A DNA stretch of 64,000 nucleotides from Microtetraspora malaysiensis (GTDB lineage Bacteria; Actinomycetota; Actinomycetes; Streptosporangiales; Streptosporangiaceae): NCBI RefSeq assembly GCF_001528665.1, contig NZ_BBYJ01000016.1:1-64000 (forward strand), written 5' to 3'. Made by a program: the position numbers and the translations under genes. This document shows positions 1-13,586 of the stretch, in pieces. The notes under the pieces are model-generated. The model was given only the letters and a program-made list of their open reading frames with translations, did not search any database and was not told where the DNA came from. Within the stretch, counting starts at the first letter, position 1. The number at the start of each line of letters is the position of its first letter.

Positions 1-168
1 CAATCCCAGATCGACGAAGGCACCCGACCAGGCACAACCAGCGATGAATCGGCGGAGCTGAAGCGGCTGCGGCGGGAGAACGCCGAGCTGCGCCGGGCGA
101 ATGAGATCCTGAAGGCCGCCTCGGCTTTCTTCGCGGCCGAGCTCGACCGGCCACACACGCACTCGTGA
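1..168 (+). CDS. IS3-family transposase OrfA, C-terminal part
   Basis: An open frame runs from base 1 to a TGA at 166-168 and encodes 55 residues. These include the leucine-zipper-like stretch [19 protein letters not shown] and a following FFAAELDR, which are typical of the OrfA C-terminus in the IS3 family. OrfA normally supplies the N-terminal helix-turn-helix that binds the element ends; that part lies outside the window. Its TGA overlaps the GTG start of OrfB (GTGA at 165-168). Such an overlap suits translational coupling or -1 frameshifting to make the OrfAB fusion. Confidence 0.85.
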   Translation, partial: QSQIDEGTRPGTTSDESAELKRLRRENAELRRANEILKAASAFFAAELDRPHTHS

Positions 169-1085
169 CCTTCATCGACGAACACCGTGAGCTGTTCGGT
201 GTCGAGCCGATCTGTCGTGTGCTGAGCGAGCACGGCCTGTCGATCTCTCCCAGCACCTACTACGCCGCCAAGACCCGGCCACCCTCGGCACGGACGATCC
301 GCGATGCCGAGCTGGACGAGCACATCCAGCGGATCCACACCGCCAACTACGGCGTCTACGGCGTCCGCAAGGTCTGGCGGCAACTGCTGCGCGAGGGCCA
401 CCAGGTGGCCCGGTGCACCGTCGAGCGGCGGATGCGTGCCCTGGGCCTGCAAGGGGCCCGCCGCGGCAAGAAGATCCGCACCACCACCTCCGACCCTGAA
501 CATCAGCGGGCCACCGACCTGGTGAAACGGGACTTCACCGCATCCGGGCCCAATGCCGTGTGGGTCGCGGACTTCACCTACGTTCCCGCCTGGTGCGGCA
601 TCGTCTACGTCGCCTTCGTCGTGGACGTGTACTCCCGGGCGATCGTCGGCTGGTCAGCCTCGATGTCCAAGCGCGCCGGCCTGGTGCTGGATGCCCTGGA
701 CATGGCGTTGTGGCGGCGTGACCGCTCCGGACGCCCCGCCGGTCCCGGCCTCATCCATCACTCGGATGCCGGCAGTCAATACACCTGTTTCCGCTTCACC
801 ACCCACCTGATGACCGCCGGTATCGACGCCTCGATCGGCACGGTGGGCGATGCGCTGGACAACGCGCTGATGGAATCGCAGATCGGCCTGTACAAGACTG
901 AACTGATCAAGCCTCGCGGGCCGTGGCGCAGCTTGGCCGAGGTGGAACTCGCCACCGCGGAATGGGTCGAGTGGTTCAACACGACCCGCCTGCACTCGGC
1001 TATCGGCAATGTTCCGCCGGAGGAATACGAAGCCCTCTACTACGCTCAACACCAGTCCAGCGAACCCGTTGGAATCAACCCCTGA
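165..1085 (+). CDS. IS3-family transposase OrfB (DDE integrase)
   Basis: This 306-residue DDE recombinase catalyses strand transfer of the IS element. It has an N-terminal HTH_21-like segment (about 1-60, with [13 protein letters not shown] near 65) and an rve integrase core. The first catalytic Asp is in VWVADFTYV, the second in [10 protein letters not shown], and the Glu is in [15 protein letters not shown] about 35 residues later. The C-terminal [20 protein letters not shown] is the family hallmark. The frame is -1 relative to OrfA, as expected. Length is normal and no inactivating change is visible. Confidence 0.95.
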   Translation: MTFIDEHRELFGVEPICRVLSEHGLSISPSTYYAAKTRPPSARTIRDAELDEHIQRIHTANYGVYGVRKVWRQLLREGHQVARCTVERRMRALGLQGARRGKKIRTTTSDPEHQRATDLVKRDFTASGPNAVWVADFTYVPAWCGIVYVAFVVDVYSRAIVGWSASMSKRAGLVLDALDMALWRRDRSGRPAGPGLIHHSDAGSQYTCFRFTTHLMTAGIDASIGTVGDALDNALMESQIGLYKTELIKPRGPWRSLAEVELATAEWVEWFNTTRLHSAIGNVPPEEYEALYYAQHQSSEPVGINP

Positions 1086-1086
1086 G

Positions 1087-1112
1087 GTCTCCACCGAAGC
1101 CGGGGCGGTTCA
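1087..1112 (+). repeat. IS3 right terminal inverted repeat (putative)
   Basis: Just after the OrfB stop the sequence GTCTCCACCGAAGCCG runs on into GGGGCGGTTCA. It resembles right ends of actinobacterial IS3 elements and finishes in CA. The partner left repeat is outside the window, so the assignment rests on position and resemblance. Confidence 0.6.
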
Positions 1113-1319
1113 CAATCCGGTCGGATCAGGGCTCTTGGTTAAGGCGCGTTTAGTCACTCCTCAGCTGTGGCCAGCTCAGCCTGGCACGCGACTATCGGCG
1201 ACGAGCCGGTGTTGGTCCGAATTCACTTCCGTGCATGAAAATCCTGTCTCTCTGCTCTGAGGAGCCGAGGGTGACTTCGACCAGGAGATATAGGCCTCAG
1301 GGAAACGGCAGTGATGAAA

Positions 1320-1835
1320 CTAGCTTCTGGGCGTTTTTCGCACAGGCCGGATGTTGGAGAGGTAGCCGGGGACGATCGCAGAGGGCTCGGCGGCAACGGC
1401 GGTCAGCTCCTGCCGAAGCAAGTGGGCATCGGCTTCCGTGACTTCCAGCAGTGGGCGTCGCAGGCGGATCGACCATGCGCTCTTGTTGGGGAACGCGTCC
1501 ATCTTCGGCACGAGGGGCACCAATTCGATGCCGGTGAGGTAAGGCGTGAGGGACTGCAGGTTGATGGCGCAGCCACGAGTGAAGTCACGGCCCGCGATCG
1601 TGACTGGCTCCTCGTGCGGAAGGACATCCGAGGTCACCGTGGCCAGGCCGATCACGCGCGTACGGTCCCGGGTCGGGTTGTGCCAGCAGCCGCGCGTGGT
1701 CAAGACGAACAGCTCGTCCCCAACTTTGAGCCGGTTCACCTCGCTGCGGCTGGTCGGAGGAAAGGCCATCCGCGACTCCCGCAGTACCCAGGCGACAGCC
1801 TCGCGCTCACCGAGGATCAGCAGGTACGAGCTCAT
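1320..1835 (-). CDS. EVE/PUA-like domain protein, putative modified-base reader
   Basis: A 171-residue protein from the ATG at 1835; the frame stays open further upstream, but homology-like sequence begins at MSSYLLILGE. The core (YLLILGEREAVAWVL, then VGDELFVLTTRGCW and RVIGLATVTSDV) has the layout of EVE/PUA-superfamily domains. These bind modified DNA bases or RNA and often accompany McrB-type restriction enzymes. It is the last gene of the mcrB-mcrC cluster and overlaps the 3' end of mcrC by 29 bp, with no clear Shine-Dalgarno, which suggests translational coupling. A reader or accessory specificity subunit for McrBC is an inference from family and position. No catalytic motif is visible. 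Confidence 0.6.
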   Translation of the reverse strand: MSSYLLILGEREAVAWVLRESRMAFPPTSRSEVNRLKVGDELFVLTTRGCWHNPTRDRTRVIGLATVTSDVLPHEEPVTIAGRDFTRGCAINLQSLTPYLTGIELVPLVPKMDAFPNKSAWSIRLRRPLLEVTEADAHLLRQELTAVAAEPSAIVPGYLSNIRPVRKTPRS

Positions 1836-3030
1836 GATCGGCACCGTATCGGATGATAGATCGTGCCAGGCGCCCCACAGAGTCGAGCAGTTCCGAGGGC
1901 GGCAGCGTGAGATCGAGCGCATGCTGGATGATCTCGATTTCCGCGCGGTGAATTACATGACGGTGCGGTTCGCTGTCCCCCTTGGCGTATATGAGATGCC
2001 CGGAGGGGAGACCGAGCACGGTGCAGTACGCGAGCGCCTGGTAGAGGTCATCGTTGTGTCCGCCGGGCCCTGTGGAGATCTTGTACTTGGCATCCACCAC
2101 GGCTGTCGGCTGCTCCGTGCCGTTGGCGCCTATGACGTATCTGACCAAGTCGGGACGCAGTGGCACTTGCCTCCCGTGGTCGAGATGGTGCTTGCGATCC
2201 TGCAGAGCACTGCGTCCTCCGTAGGGGAGGAATGCCTCGGAGAGCGCGACGGTGACGAAGTCCTCGAAGACCCGCCACATCTCGATCAAGAGCCCGTCCA
2301 CTCGCACGGCCGTGCCGTCGTCGAGTTTGTACGAGGACCCGCGCAGCACGAGTTCCGCGAGCCGCAAGGTGGTGTGGTATCGAGCGTTGAGCCGCGAGGT
2401 GCGCCACTGTGGGAGCGGCCGGCCCGGCACCAGTGCCGACACGCCCGTCAGCCGTGACAGAACGTGCCGCAGCAGCCTCCGGGTGGCGACCGTCAGCCCA
2501 GGCTGGCGCAGCAGCCGGGCCGTGGCGGCGAGAAGTAGCTGGTTCTCCGCCACGTCAACGGTGAACTCGTCGTAGCGCACTTCGACTGGCAGTGCCAGGC
2601 CGTACCGCCGCCTGACCTGGTCAGCCTCGCGGATCCGCCCGCGGACGAACTGCAGCGAATCCTCCAGAGTGCGATAACCCTGGAGGACGCCTTGGCGCAG
2701 CGCGCGTTCCGCGACTCGGGCGAAGGCATGCGCGAGCGCGGGAAGGAAGTCCGGCTGCTCGCCGACGTCGATCTCTTCCTGCCGCCATCCACGCAGGGAC
2801 CGGCTGTAGCCGAAAAGGAAGAGCACCCGGTCGATCGGCGTTTTCGGTTTGATGCGGACTGCGACGCCTCCGATCGTCGCGGCACCGACGTACCCGTTGT
2901 CGCGGACTCGCCAGAGCCCGGAGCGTGGACCGGGAGTGATCCGTACGGCTTTCGAGGCCAGCAACGCCGCAACCTGATCCGGCGACAGCGTGAAGTCCCG
3001 TGCCGGGCCGCCCTCGACGAGGTCGATCAC
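1807..3030 (-). CDS. mcrC: McrC family nuclease subunit of a McrBC-type restriction system
   Basis: This 407-residue protein matches the McrC layout: an N-terminal beta-rich adaptor (about 1-130; NGYVGAATIGGVAVRIKPK) that docks on the McrB motor, then a C-terminal PD-(D/E)xK nuclease. The visible active-site signature is LRPDLVRYV (Asp294) followed by VVDAKYK (Asp313-x-Lys315). McrC cuts DNA when activated by translocating McrB bound to modified cytosine. The start is a GTG sharing GTGA with the mcrB stop, so the two are translationally coupled. It differs from E. coli McrC in having a conspicuous central helical region, but length is within the family range. Confidence 0.9.
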   Translation of the reverse strand: MIDLVEGGPARDFTLSPDQVAALLASKAVRITPGPRSGLWRVRDNGYVGAATIGGVAVRIKPKTPIDRVLFLFGYSRSLRGWRQEEIDVGEQPDFLPALAHAFARVAERALRQGVLQGYRTLEDSLQFVRGRIREADQVRRRYGLALPVEVRYDEFTVDVAENQLLLAATARLLRQPGLTVATRRLLRHVLSRLTGVSALVPGRPLPQWRTSRLNARYHTTLRLAELVLRGSSYKLDDGTAVRVDGLLIEMWRVFEDFVTVALSEAFLPYGGRSALQDRKHHLDHGRQVPLRPDLVRYVIGANGTEQPTAVVDAKYKISTGPGGHNDDLYQALAYCTVLGLPSGHLIYAKGDSEPHRHVIHRAEIEIIQHALDLTLPPSELLDSVGRLARSIIRYGADHELVPADPR

Positions 3031-5084
3031 GAAAGCCCTCGACGCAGGCTCTCCAGGCCATACCGCTCGGCCACGTCGGTGCCGTCGCCGTAGTGATGCT
3101 CTTCGAGCAGTGGCAGCACCTGCGTGCGCCAGACGCGCTCGAATCCCTTCACATCGTGATAGATCGCCGGACGCATCAGGTACGACGGGCCGATCTTGAA
3201 GTCGCGATCCTCGATACGGGCGTTGAGCTCGTTGAGCAGCCGCGCCGCCTCGTCAGGGAGGTCATGGTGCTCCAGCCAGCGGCGCAGGATGTCTGCCGTC
3301 GGTGTCTCCTCGGGATGCAGTTCCACGAAGGCGAACCTCCGCCGCATCGCGGCATCCACCAGGGCGATCGACCGATCGGCCGTGTTCATCGTGCCGATGA
3401 TGATCAGATTCTTGGGCAGAGTGAATGGCTTGCCCGCCTCGTCCGCCGAGGAGTAGAGCAGGTCGACGGCCTTGCCCCGGTACTCCAGCAGGAAGTACAG
3501 CTCGCCGAAAATCTTGGCGATGTTCCCCCGGTTGATCTCGTCGATGATGAGGAGGAAGGGTTCCTCAGGGCGCTGCCGCGCGGCGTCCACCAGCCGGAGC
3601 AGCGGGCCGGGCAGCGGCTTGAACACCACCCCTTGCCCGTCGGGCGTCTGGACCGGACGGAAGCCCTCGAAGAAGTCCTCATAGGAGTACGAGGGGTGAA
3701 ACTGGACCAGCTTCACGTTCTCCGGCTTGCCGTTCGCGAGGTGTTGGGCGAGGTGCTGTGCAATGTACGTTTTTCCCGTTCCCGGCGGCCCGTAAAGGAT
3801 CAGCTGGGGCCGGTCGCCGAGCAGGTCCACGCATTCCTGCAGCCACTCCTGGTCGACCAGGAGCGCCGCCGCGAGCTCTGCCGTGACATCGGGGAGCGTG
3901 ACCTCTCGCGCCGGCGATTCGCCTACCTGCGGCTTGACCAGTAGTTCCAGATCGTCGAGGAACTCGGTGAGATCGAGTACGTCGTGCTGAGTTGCCAGCT
4001 TGGCGGACATCTCATCCGGCAGGTCGTCGAAGTCGACCGGAGCCTTCCCATTCAGCCATTCGACCGGCCGCTGCAGGTTCGCCCGATTCTCCACGCTCGC
4101 CCGGAAGGCCGGGCCGCCGCGCAGGCGGCCGAGGTAGACCTTCCCACCCTCGTTGGTGAGTACCAAATCTCCTTCGCGCATGCGGCTCAGGAAGGCGTGG
4201 AACTCCGCGGCCTTCTTCAGCTTGTCGTTGTAGGACCCATGGGCGTAATCCTCGTCGACCGCCGCCTTGACGGCTTCCCGCGACGCTCCCGGCGGCAGCT
4301 CCCGCAGTTTTGAGGCGGGCAGCGAGCAGATGCCGTCGGCAAGCCACTCCTGCAGCATGCTCTCGCCATGAACGTTCGAGCCTCGCACGAGCCAGGCCCG
4401 CTTCGGCCGCTCGGCCTCGTCGTCGAAGTCGTCGAGCAGCAGTTGATGCAGGTCCGCGCCCGAGAGCCTGCGCGTGGACGGCACTCCGCCGAGGATGGTG
4501 TGCAAGCCGTCATCTTCGAGCATCTGCTGCCACTGCTTGCGCAGCTCCTCGTCGGCGTGGGCGGCGTCCGGTATACCGCCGTCAGCGTCCAGAGCCCTGT
4601 GCCACCCCACAAGCCGTTCCCCCTGCAGCCATTGCACCAGGCGCGCCTCGTCCAGGCCCGCTTGTGCCGCGAGATCGCCGACCGCGACCCAGCTCCCCTC
4701 TGGTACGGCTTCCAGGAGCTGCTTGGCAGTCTCGAATCCCGCTCTGTGCTGATTCCAGTACGTGTAGCCGGCGTGGGCCGCCGCCATGAACGACGACGCG
4801 TCGCGATGCTCGTTGAGAGCGACACGGCCAAGCGGAGTCAGCCGCCACTGCCCCTGCGTCTTTATGACCCAGCCCGACTTGACCAGGCCGCCGCTCTTGT
4901 ATCCGAGTGCGAGCTCAGGCGTGTTGCTCTCGACACCACCCTGATTCCACTGCTCTTGCAGGCCCGGAAGCCGTTCCCTGACGAGTGGCCAGAGCTGGCG
5001 GGTCAGGATGCCTTCACGATGTTCGGCCAATATCTGCGCGGCCGTGAACAGGATCTTCTTGGTGAGTTCCATCCGTGATGCCAT
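3027..5084 (-). CDS. mcrB: McrB family AAA+ GTPase with N-terminal winged-helix and PUA/EVE-like modules
   Basis: This 685-residue motor subunit has its AAA+ domain at about 415-640: Walker A GPPGTGKT (432-439), Walker B LLIIDEIN (511-518) and the McrB signature MNTADRS (566-572) with VDAAMRRRFAF. Residues 1-95 look like an Mrr-N-type winged helix (LTRQLWPLVRERLP; W80RLTPLGR). Residues about 225-330 (AWLVRGSN..., REGDLVLTNEGGKVYLGRL) resemble an EVE/YTH-like module for reading modified bases. By family knowledge it hydrolyses GTP and translocates on modified DNA with McrC. It is the first gene of the cluster, ahead of mcrC and the EVE gene. An alternative ATG lies four codons in; neither has a strong Shine-Dalgarno. 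Confidence 0.9.
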   Translation of the reverse strand: MASRMELTKKILFTAAQILAEHREGILTRQLWPLVRERLPGLQEQWNQGGVESNTPELALGYKSGGLVKSGWVIKTQGQWRLTPLGRVALNEHRDASSFMAAAHAGYTYWNQHRAGFETAKQLLEAVPEGSWVAVGDLAAQAGLDEARLVQWLQGERLVGWHRALDADGGIPDAAHADEELRKQWQQMLEDDGLHTILGGVPSTRRLSGADLHQLLLDDFDDEAERPKRAWLVRGSNVHGESMLQEWLADGICSLPASKLRELPPGASREAVKAAVDEDYAHGSYNDKLKKAAEFHAFLSRMREGDLVLTNEGGKVYLGRLRGGPAFRASVENRANLQRPVEWLNGKAPVDFDDLPDEMSAKLATQHDVLDLTEFLDDLELLVKPQVGESPAREVTLPDVTAELAAALLVDQEWLQECVDLLGDRPQLILYGPPGTGKTYIAQHLAQHLANGKPENVKLVQFHPSYSYEDFFEGFRPVQTPDGQGVVFKPLPGPLLRLVDAARQRPEEPFLLIIDEINRGNIAKIFGELYFLLEYRGKAVDLLYSSADEAGKPFTLPKNLIIIGTMNTADRSIALVDAAMRRRFAFVELHPEETPTADILRRWLEHHDLPDEAARLLNELNARIEDRDFKIGPSYLMRPAIYHDVKGFERVWRTQVLPLLEEHHYGDGTDVAERYGLESLRRGLS

Positions 5085-5250
5085 AGCCAGTAGGTCGATC
5101 CTTCCCGGTCTGGCGTTATGTTCCTGATCGTGGTACCGAGGTTCTCGGTCAGTCGTACAGGACTGGTCCGAAAGAGCGTCATGCGGACGAGTTCGCGATT
5201 CGAAACGGCTTGCATCTACGGATGAGGCTCTGGCTTCTTCTACGGCACCA

Positions 5251-6606
5251 TCACCCGATCTGCGCAGCGGCTTGGACGCGGGGCCCCAGAAATAGGAAGT
5301 CGGGATGTTTCTGGATCCGGTCGAACACGGCGTCTGGGGCCTGGACTTCGCGCAATAGGCACAGCACGAACAGCCAGTAGAGCGACCGGGCGAGGAAGAA
5401 CTGCGCCGAGCTGGTCTGCTTCACCTGCGTACCGTGCGCGATGTCGTTCCGGTGGCCCTTGACAACCTGAATCCACGCATCGATGTCGTGAACGAGGTCC
5501 TGGAACGGCTCTCCGGCCAGGTCGGTGCATCGTTGCATCCGGTCCCTGAAATTGCCGCTCTTATTCTTCGCCTTGTCAAAGGACTCAAGCGCCGCCGCGC
5601 AGTTGAGGAACCGGTCCGAGGTGAACATGCTCTTGGCGTACCGGCTGGCGACGACCCGGCCCAGTGCGCTCCGGTATGGCTCGACCCCGTCGAGCCATCT
5701 CCCGACACCGTCGATTCCGCCGAACTGCTCATAAGTGAAGTACAGATCGTTCAGGCGCATCGAACCGGGCGTCTGGCTCGTGTCCCGGTTGTTCCACTGT
5801 ACGAAGAACTGCACCGGCTGGGGGTAGACGTGATCGTCGGCGCGCACGGCGACGTCCGGGTGCCATAAACGCAGGCCGTCGATCTCTGCGGTACGACCTG
5901 CCGCGATCGACACGAGGTCCTGCAAGTCGCTGATCCGCTGGATGAGATCACTGGAGGGCTCGACGTCGGATGTGTCGATCCGGAAGTAGAACCGCTGGGC
6001 GAGGCTCCGCCTGGTGATCTGATCTCCGCTCACGCGTACGGAGTGCGTCAGCCGCAACCTTGCGCCGCTTTTGAGGCGGACGATCTCATCGTCTAATGGC
6101 TCGGCCTGAAGGGTGACCGACTCCGCGTTGGACATCGTCGCGGACGCGGAGATGTAGCTTTCCCCTATCGCTGGTCGCCCGACCCAGTGGGTGAGATAGC
6201 GCAGGTCAACGGAGACCGCGTTTCCCGAAGGCGGCTCATCCCCTTCAAAATGCGCCCCCTGGTAGATCTGGCGCACATTGATGGCCTCAGCCGCCCCACC
6301 GTTCATCAGGTGGCGTACGGCTTGCGTTTGCACGCAGTCCTCCAAGGTGTACGGCTTGCCGCCCGCCACACCGAGGATTCGTGGGTAAGTGCCGTCACGT
6401 TCGATGGACTCGCGTGAGTGGGTGACGGTGATCGTGCCCCTTCTCTCGGTGAGCTCGCCACCGTCGAGAATGCCGCGGAACGCCCCGATCAGCCGCAGCT
6501 CGGCCCCGAATTCAGGGTCGAAGCGCAGGGTCCCTGTGACCCGGCGCCCCTCGCGGCCGGGAAGCCACCACTCACCTTCGACCTGAAAGGCCCGCCGAGG
6601 CGCCAT
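5251..6606 (-). CDS. ApeA-like HEPN-domain abortive-infection protein
   Basis: A 451-residue protein. The N-terminus (EGEWWLPGREGRRVTGTLRF, then FGAELRLIGAF) has the pattern of the ApeA N-terminal domain: a GEWWLP opening and repeated beta strands with Gly-Thr-Leu. The C-terminus carries a HEPN-type RNase motif, R386-N-D-I-A-H391 (Rx4H), preceded by helices with FNCAAALESFDKAKNK-like spacing. ApeA proteins confer abortive phage defence, probably by RNA cleavage through HEPN. It has its own strong ribosome-binding site (AAGGAGGG, about 9 nt before the ATG) and a 186-bp upstream gap, so it is likely an independent defence gene. The Rx4H residues can be seen; RNase activity is inferred. Confidence 0.75.
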   Translation of the reverse strand: MAPRRAFQVEGEWWLPGREGRRVTGTLRFDPEFGAELRLIGAFRGILDGGELTERRGTITVTHSRESIERDGTYPRILGVAGGKPYTLEDCVQTQAVRHLMNGGAAEAINVRQIYQGAHFEGDEPPSGNAVSVDLRYLTHWVGRPAIGESYISASATMSNAESVTLQAEPLDDEIVRLKSGARLRLTHSVRVSGDQITRRSLAQRFYFRIDTSDVEPSSDLIQRISDLQDLVSIAAGRTAEIDGLRLWHPDVAVRADDHVYPQPVQFFVQWNNRDTSQTPGSMRLNDLYFTYEQFGGIDGVGRWLDGVEPYRSALGRVVASRYAKSMFTSDRFLNCAAALESFDKAKNKSGNFRDRMQRCTDLAGEPFQDLVHDIDAWIQVVKGHRNDIAHGTQVKQTSSAQFFLARSLYWLFVLCLLREVQAPDAVFDRIQKHPDFLFLGPRVQAAAQIG

Positions 6607-6792
6607 CCTTGATCACCCTCCTTACTTGGTCAGCCCGGAACCAGCGTGCACGGGCTCACCCGCCATGTGGTTCGGAATTCCACTATTGGCCCGAAAAACG
6701 TGCTGGTCTGTAATCTGTCATCGGAGACGATGGCAGCGAATGAGCGAACCGAGCGCCTACTGGGAACTCTCTGAACGCCCAGTGGGCGATTT

Positions 6793-10730
<3,938 letters not shown>

Positions 10731-10734
<4 letters not shown>

Positions 10735-13586
10735 CGGGCACCACCGGCGGGAAGGTAGACGTAAACACCGAGGACGTCGGCGGGATGGTTGGCGGTCACC
10801 TTCAGTCCTCTCGACCCGACACCGATCGCGCCGCGAACGCGCTGGTGGGACTCGACGAGTCGTGCGGCCAGCCCGTCGCCACGGGCGTTCAGTGCCTCAG
10901 CGAACTCGGGGGCCAGCTCGCGCGTGATCCCCCCGGTCTCCTCGTCCTTGGTCTCGGTGACGAGCTCGGTGATGACCCGCTCCGCCGTCCGGCGGACCAG
11001 CTCGGGCAGCGTGTTCTCTGGCTTCGCGGCCAGCAAAGCGTCGATCTCATCCGCGCCGAGCCACTCGCGGCCAGTCGCCCCACTCCGGTAGCCGACGACC
11101 TGGGCGTCCTCGGCGACGATCGTCCGGCCGCCCGACGTTCCGGTACGGCCTGGCAGCGTCACGTGGAAGCGGTAGCGGACCAGCAGCAGCACCGTCCGGG
11201 AGAAGACCGCGTCGGTGCGGATGACACCGCTGCGCCGGGCCGGGCCGATGCCGTCGAGCGCCGAGTCCAGCACGGTCCTGGCCAAGGTGCGGACCATGGG
11301 GTCGGTCCGGACCAGGGCATGGCTGCCTGGAGGTGCCGGGATGTCGGGGTGGAAGCTGAGTGTCTCGGCCTTGCCGTCGAAGCTCAGGCCGAGCGCGTGC
11401 CGCACCGGGATGGGAAGCTGCCGGGTGTCGGCGCGGAACCCGTCCGGGTGAGAGTCGATGATTGCGCCGAACCCGGAAAGCGCCTCCCGAGTGAAGCGGG
11501 ACACGTCTGCCGAGCTGCCGAGTGCGGCCCGGATCTCGGCGACCTCGCGCTGCACCTCCTCCAGCTTCACGCCGGAGTGGGCGTACTTGGTGAGCGCCTT
11601 GGATTCGCGATCGGCGGCGCTCTCCCAGGCGCGGTGCACCTGGTCGCGCGTTTTGGTCACGCCGAGATCGAGGTCGAGCTGGTCCTGGTTGTCGTCGCTG
11701 CGCAGCAGCAGGCCCTCGACCAGTGCCTTGATGACGTCGTCGCCCCCGGTTGGGATAGGTACGGCGACGCCGGTCTGCCGCGCGATCGTGCGGTGCTTGC
11801 GGATCAGCACGTCGAGGACGACACCGTCGATGCCGTTGTCCAGGCCGTAGAGGGTGACCGCACGCACGAGCGGGCTGCGCTGGCCGAACCGGTCGACGCG
11901 TCCTTCGCGCTGCTCATGGCGGGTGGGGTTCCAGGCCAGGTCGTAGTGGATGACGGCCTGGAAGTTCTCCTGCAGGTTGACACCTTCAGAGAGGCAGTCG
12001 GTCGCGACCAGCACGTGCCGCCCCGGCTCCTGAGCGAGGTCGCGGATGGCCTCCTGCCGGGCTTCAGGCGGAAGTTGCCCGGTGACATGGCGCACGTGCG
12101 CCTTCTTGCCGAGGGTCTTCGCCAGGTGCTCCGCGACGTACTCGGCGGTGGGGATGAACCGGCAGAAGACGATGGGGTCGTAGCCGTCGGCAAGTAGGGC
12201 CTTGACCTCGGCGATCAGCGCGGCGAGCTTCGCGTCGTCCTGCGGGCCCTCGATCTTGCGGAAGGCGCGTGCCAGACGCTTGAGCCGTTCGCTGTCATCT
12301 CCTTCGCCGGTACGGCCGCCGGCCGCCGCGTCGATGCCCTCCAGGGCCTCCTCGTCCGTGAGATCCAGCACGCTGGAGCGGCCGAGCTCGTCGGCCTCGG
12401 TCTCGCTCTCCGCGGCGACCGTCGCCGACCGCGTCTCCAAGGTGGCCGCGGCAGCGCGGGGGGAGGAGGCCACCGAGCGCAGCAGCGCGAGCGCGGACCA
12501 CCAGGAAACGCGCTGGCGCAGCCCGCTTCCGGGCTTGCGGACCGTCTCGCGGGCGTAGCCCAGCACCTGTCGGGCCAGTCGGCCGTACTCGCCGGTCAGG
12601 GTGTAGGAGACGTCGCGGACCTGGCGGTCCTGGGGGAAGGGCGTCTCCTGGTCGAGGTATCGGCGGATGTCGCGTCGGCGGCGTTGCACGAAGTGCCTGG
12701 CGAGGGCCTCCCGGCCCTTCACGTCCTCGAGGTCCAGCGTCGCCAGGGCGGGGTCGAGCAGGCCGATGAGGTCGCGGAAAGCGTCCTCTTTGCCGCTGTG
12801 CGGGGTGGCGGTGACCAGCAGCATGTGCCGCGTGCGGTCGGTGGCGAGCTCCTGCAGCAGCCGGTAGCGGAGCTGGCTCTGCTTGCTCGACGACCCGGCG
12901 GCCACGCAGGTGTGGGCCTCGTCGACGATCACCAGGTCGGGGCAGGTCCGGACGAATTGCTGGTAGCGACGGTCGGACTTGATGAAGTCCAGCGAGACCA
13001 CGGTGATTGGGTGCCGCTCGAAGATGGACTCGTCGAGGCGCAGCTCGCGCTCCAGCCGGGTGGCGGTGGATGGCAGCACGAGCGTGGCCTCGATGGCGAA
13101 CTTGTCGCGCAACTCGGCCTGCCATTGCTCGGCCAGTGCGGGGGAGCAGAGCACGGTCAGGCCGTTCGCCTCGCCGCGCTCCAGCAGCTCCTTGGCGATC
13201 AGCCCGGACTCGACGGTCTTGCCGATGCCGACGTCGTCGCCGATCAGCAGCCGTATGGTCGGCATGCGCAACGCAAGCAGCAGCGGGACAAGCTGGTATT
13301 GCCGCGGCTCGACGGCGATCGACGCGAGCGAGCGGAATGGTCCCGCCCCGGACGTGAACCCGATCCGCAACGCCGTACGCAGGAGTCCGGCTGCGGCGTT
13401 GTCTCCGACCTCGTCCGGAGTGGGTGGAGGGAAGGTCGCGTCGCTGACCTCGTCGGCGAAGAGGCAGGCGTCGAAATCGGTGTCGCCGTTCAGCGGGCGG
13501 GCGACGAGGAAGTCGTCACCGCTACCGGGCTGAACGACCCACTCACGTCCTCGGGCGGTCACCAGGGAACCGACGTCGTAGCTCAT
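10731..13586 (-). CDS. SNF2/RapA-like helicase, DrmD-like
   Basis: A 951-residue superfamily-2 translocase starting at the ATG 13586, which overlaps the stop of the upstream helicase gene (ATGA). Walker A is GDDVGIGKT (116-124), the Walker B box VDEAH (221-225) and motif III TATPH. The second RecA lobe carries CLSEGVNLQ and QREGRVDRFGQR. This fits the HepA/RapA group that includes DrmD of class 1 DISARM. The C-terminal 300 residues are specific to the family, with no recognised nuclease. Function is inferred: ATP-driven movement on phage DNA, in complex or in series with the other two operon products. Length is close to DrmD. Confidence 0.85.

Larger units (their letters stand above)
1..1112 (+). 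mobile_element. IS3-family insertion sequence, right part (left end outside window)
   Basis: The window opens inside an IS3-family element. The tail of OrfA, an overlapping OrfB integrase in the -1 frame and a right terminal sequence ending in ...GGCGGTTCA follow in the standard order. IS3-family ends are TG...CA, which places the right boundary near 1112. The left inverted repeat and target duplication lie outside the window, so the boundary cannot be proved here. The element abuts the left edge of the defence island. OrfB has no visible frameshift, so the copy may still be active. Confidence 0.85.

Noticed and set aside
6776-6788. Terminator after the methyltransferase gene
   Set aside because: CGCCC/GGGCG with a 3-nt loop lies only 4 nt past the stop and lacks a T-run in the minus direction.
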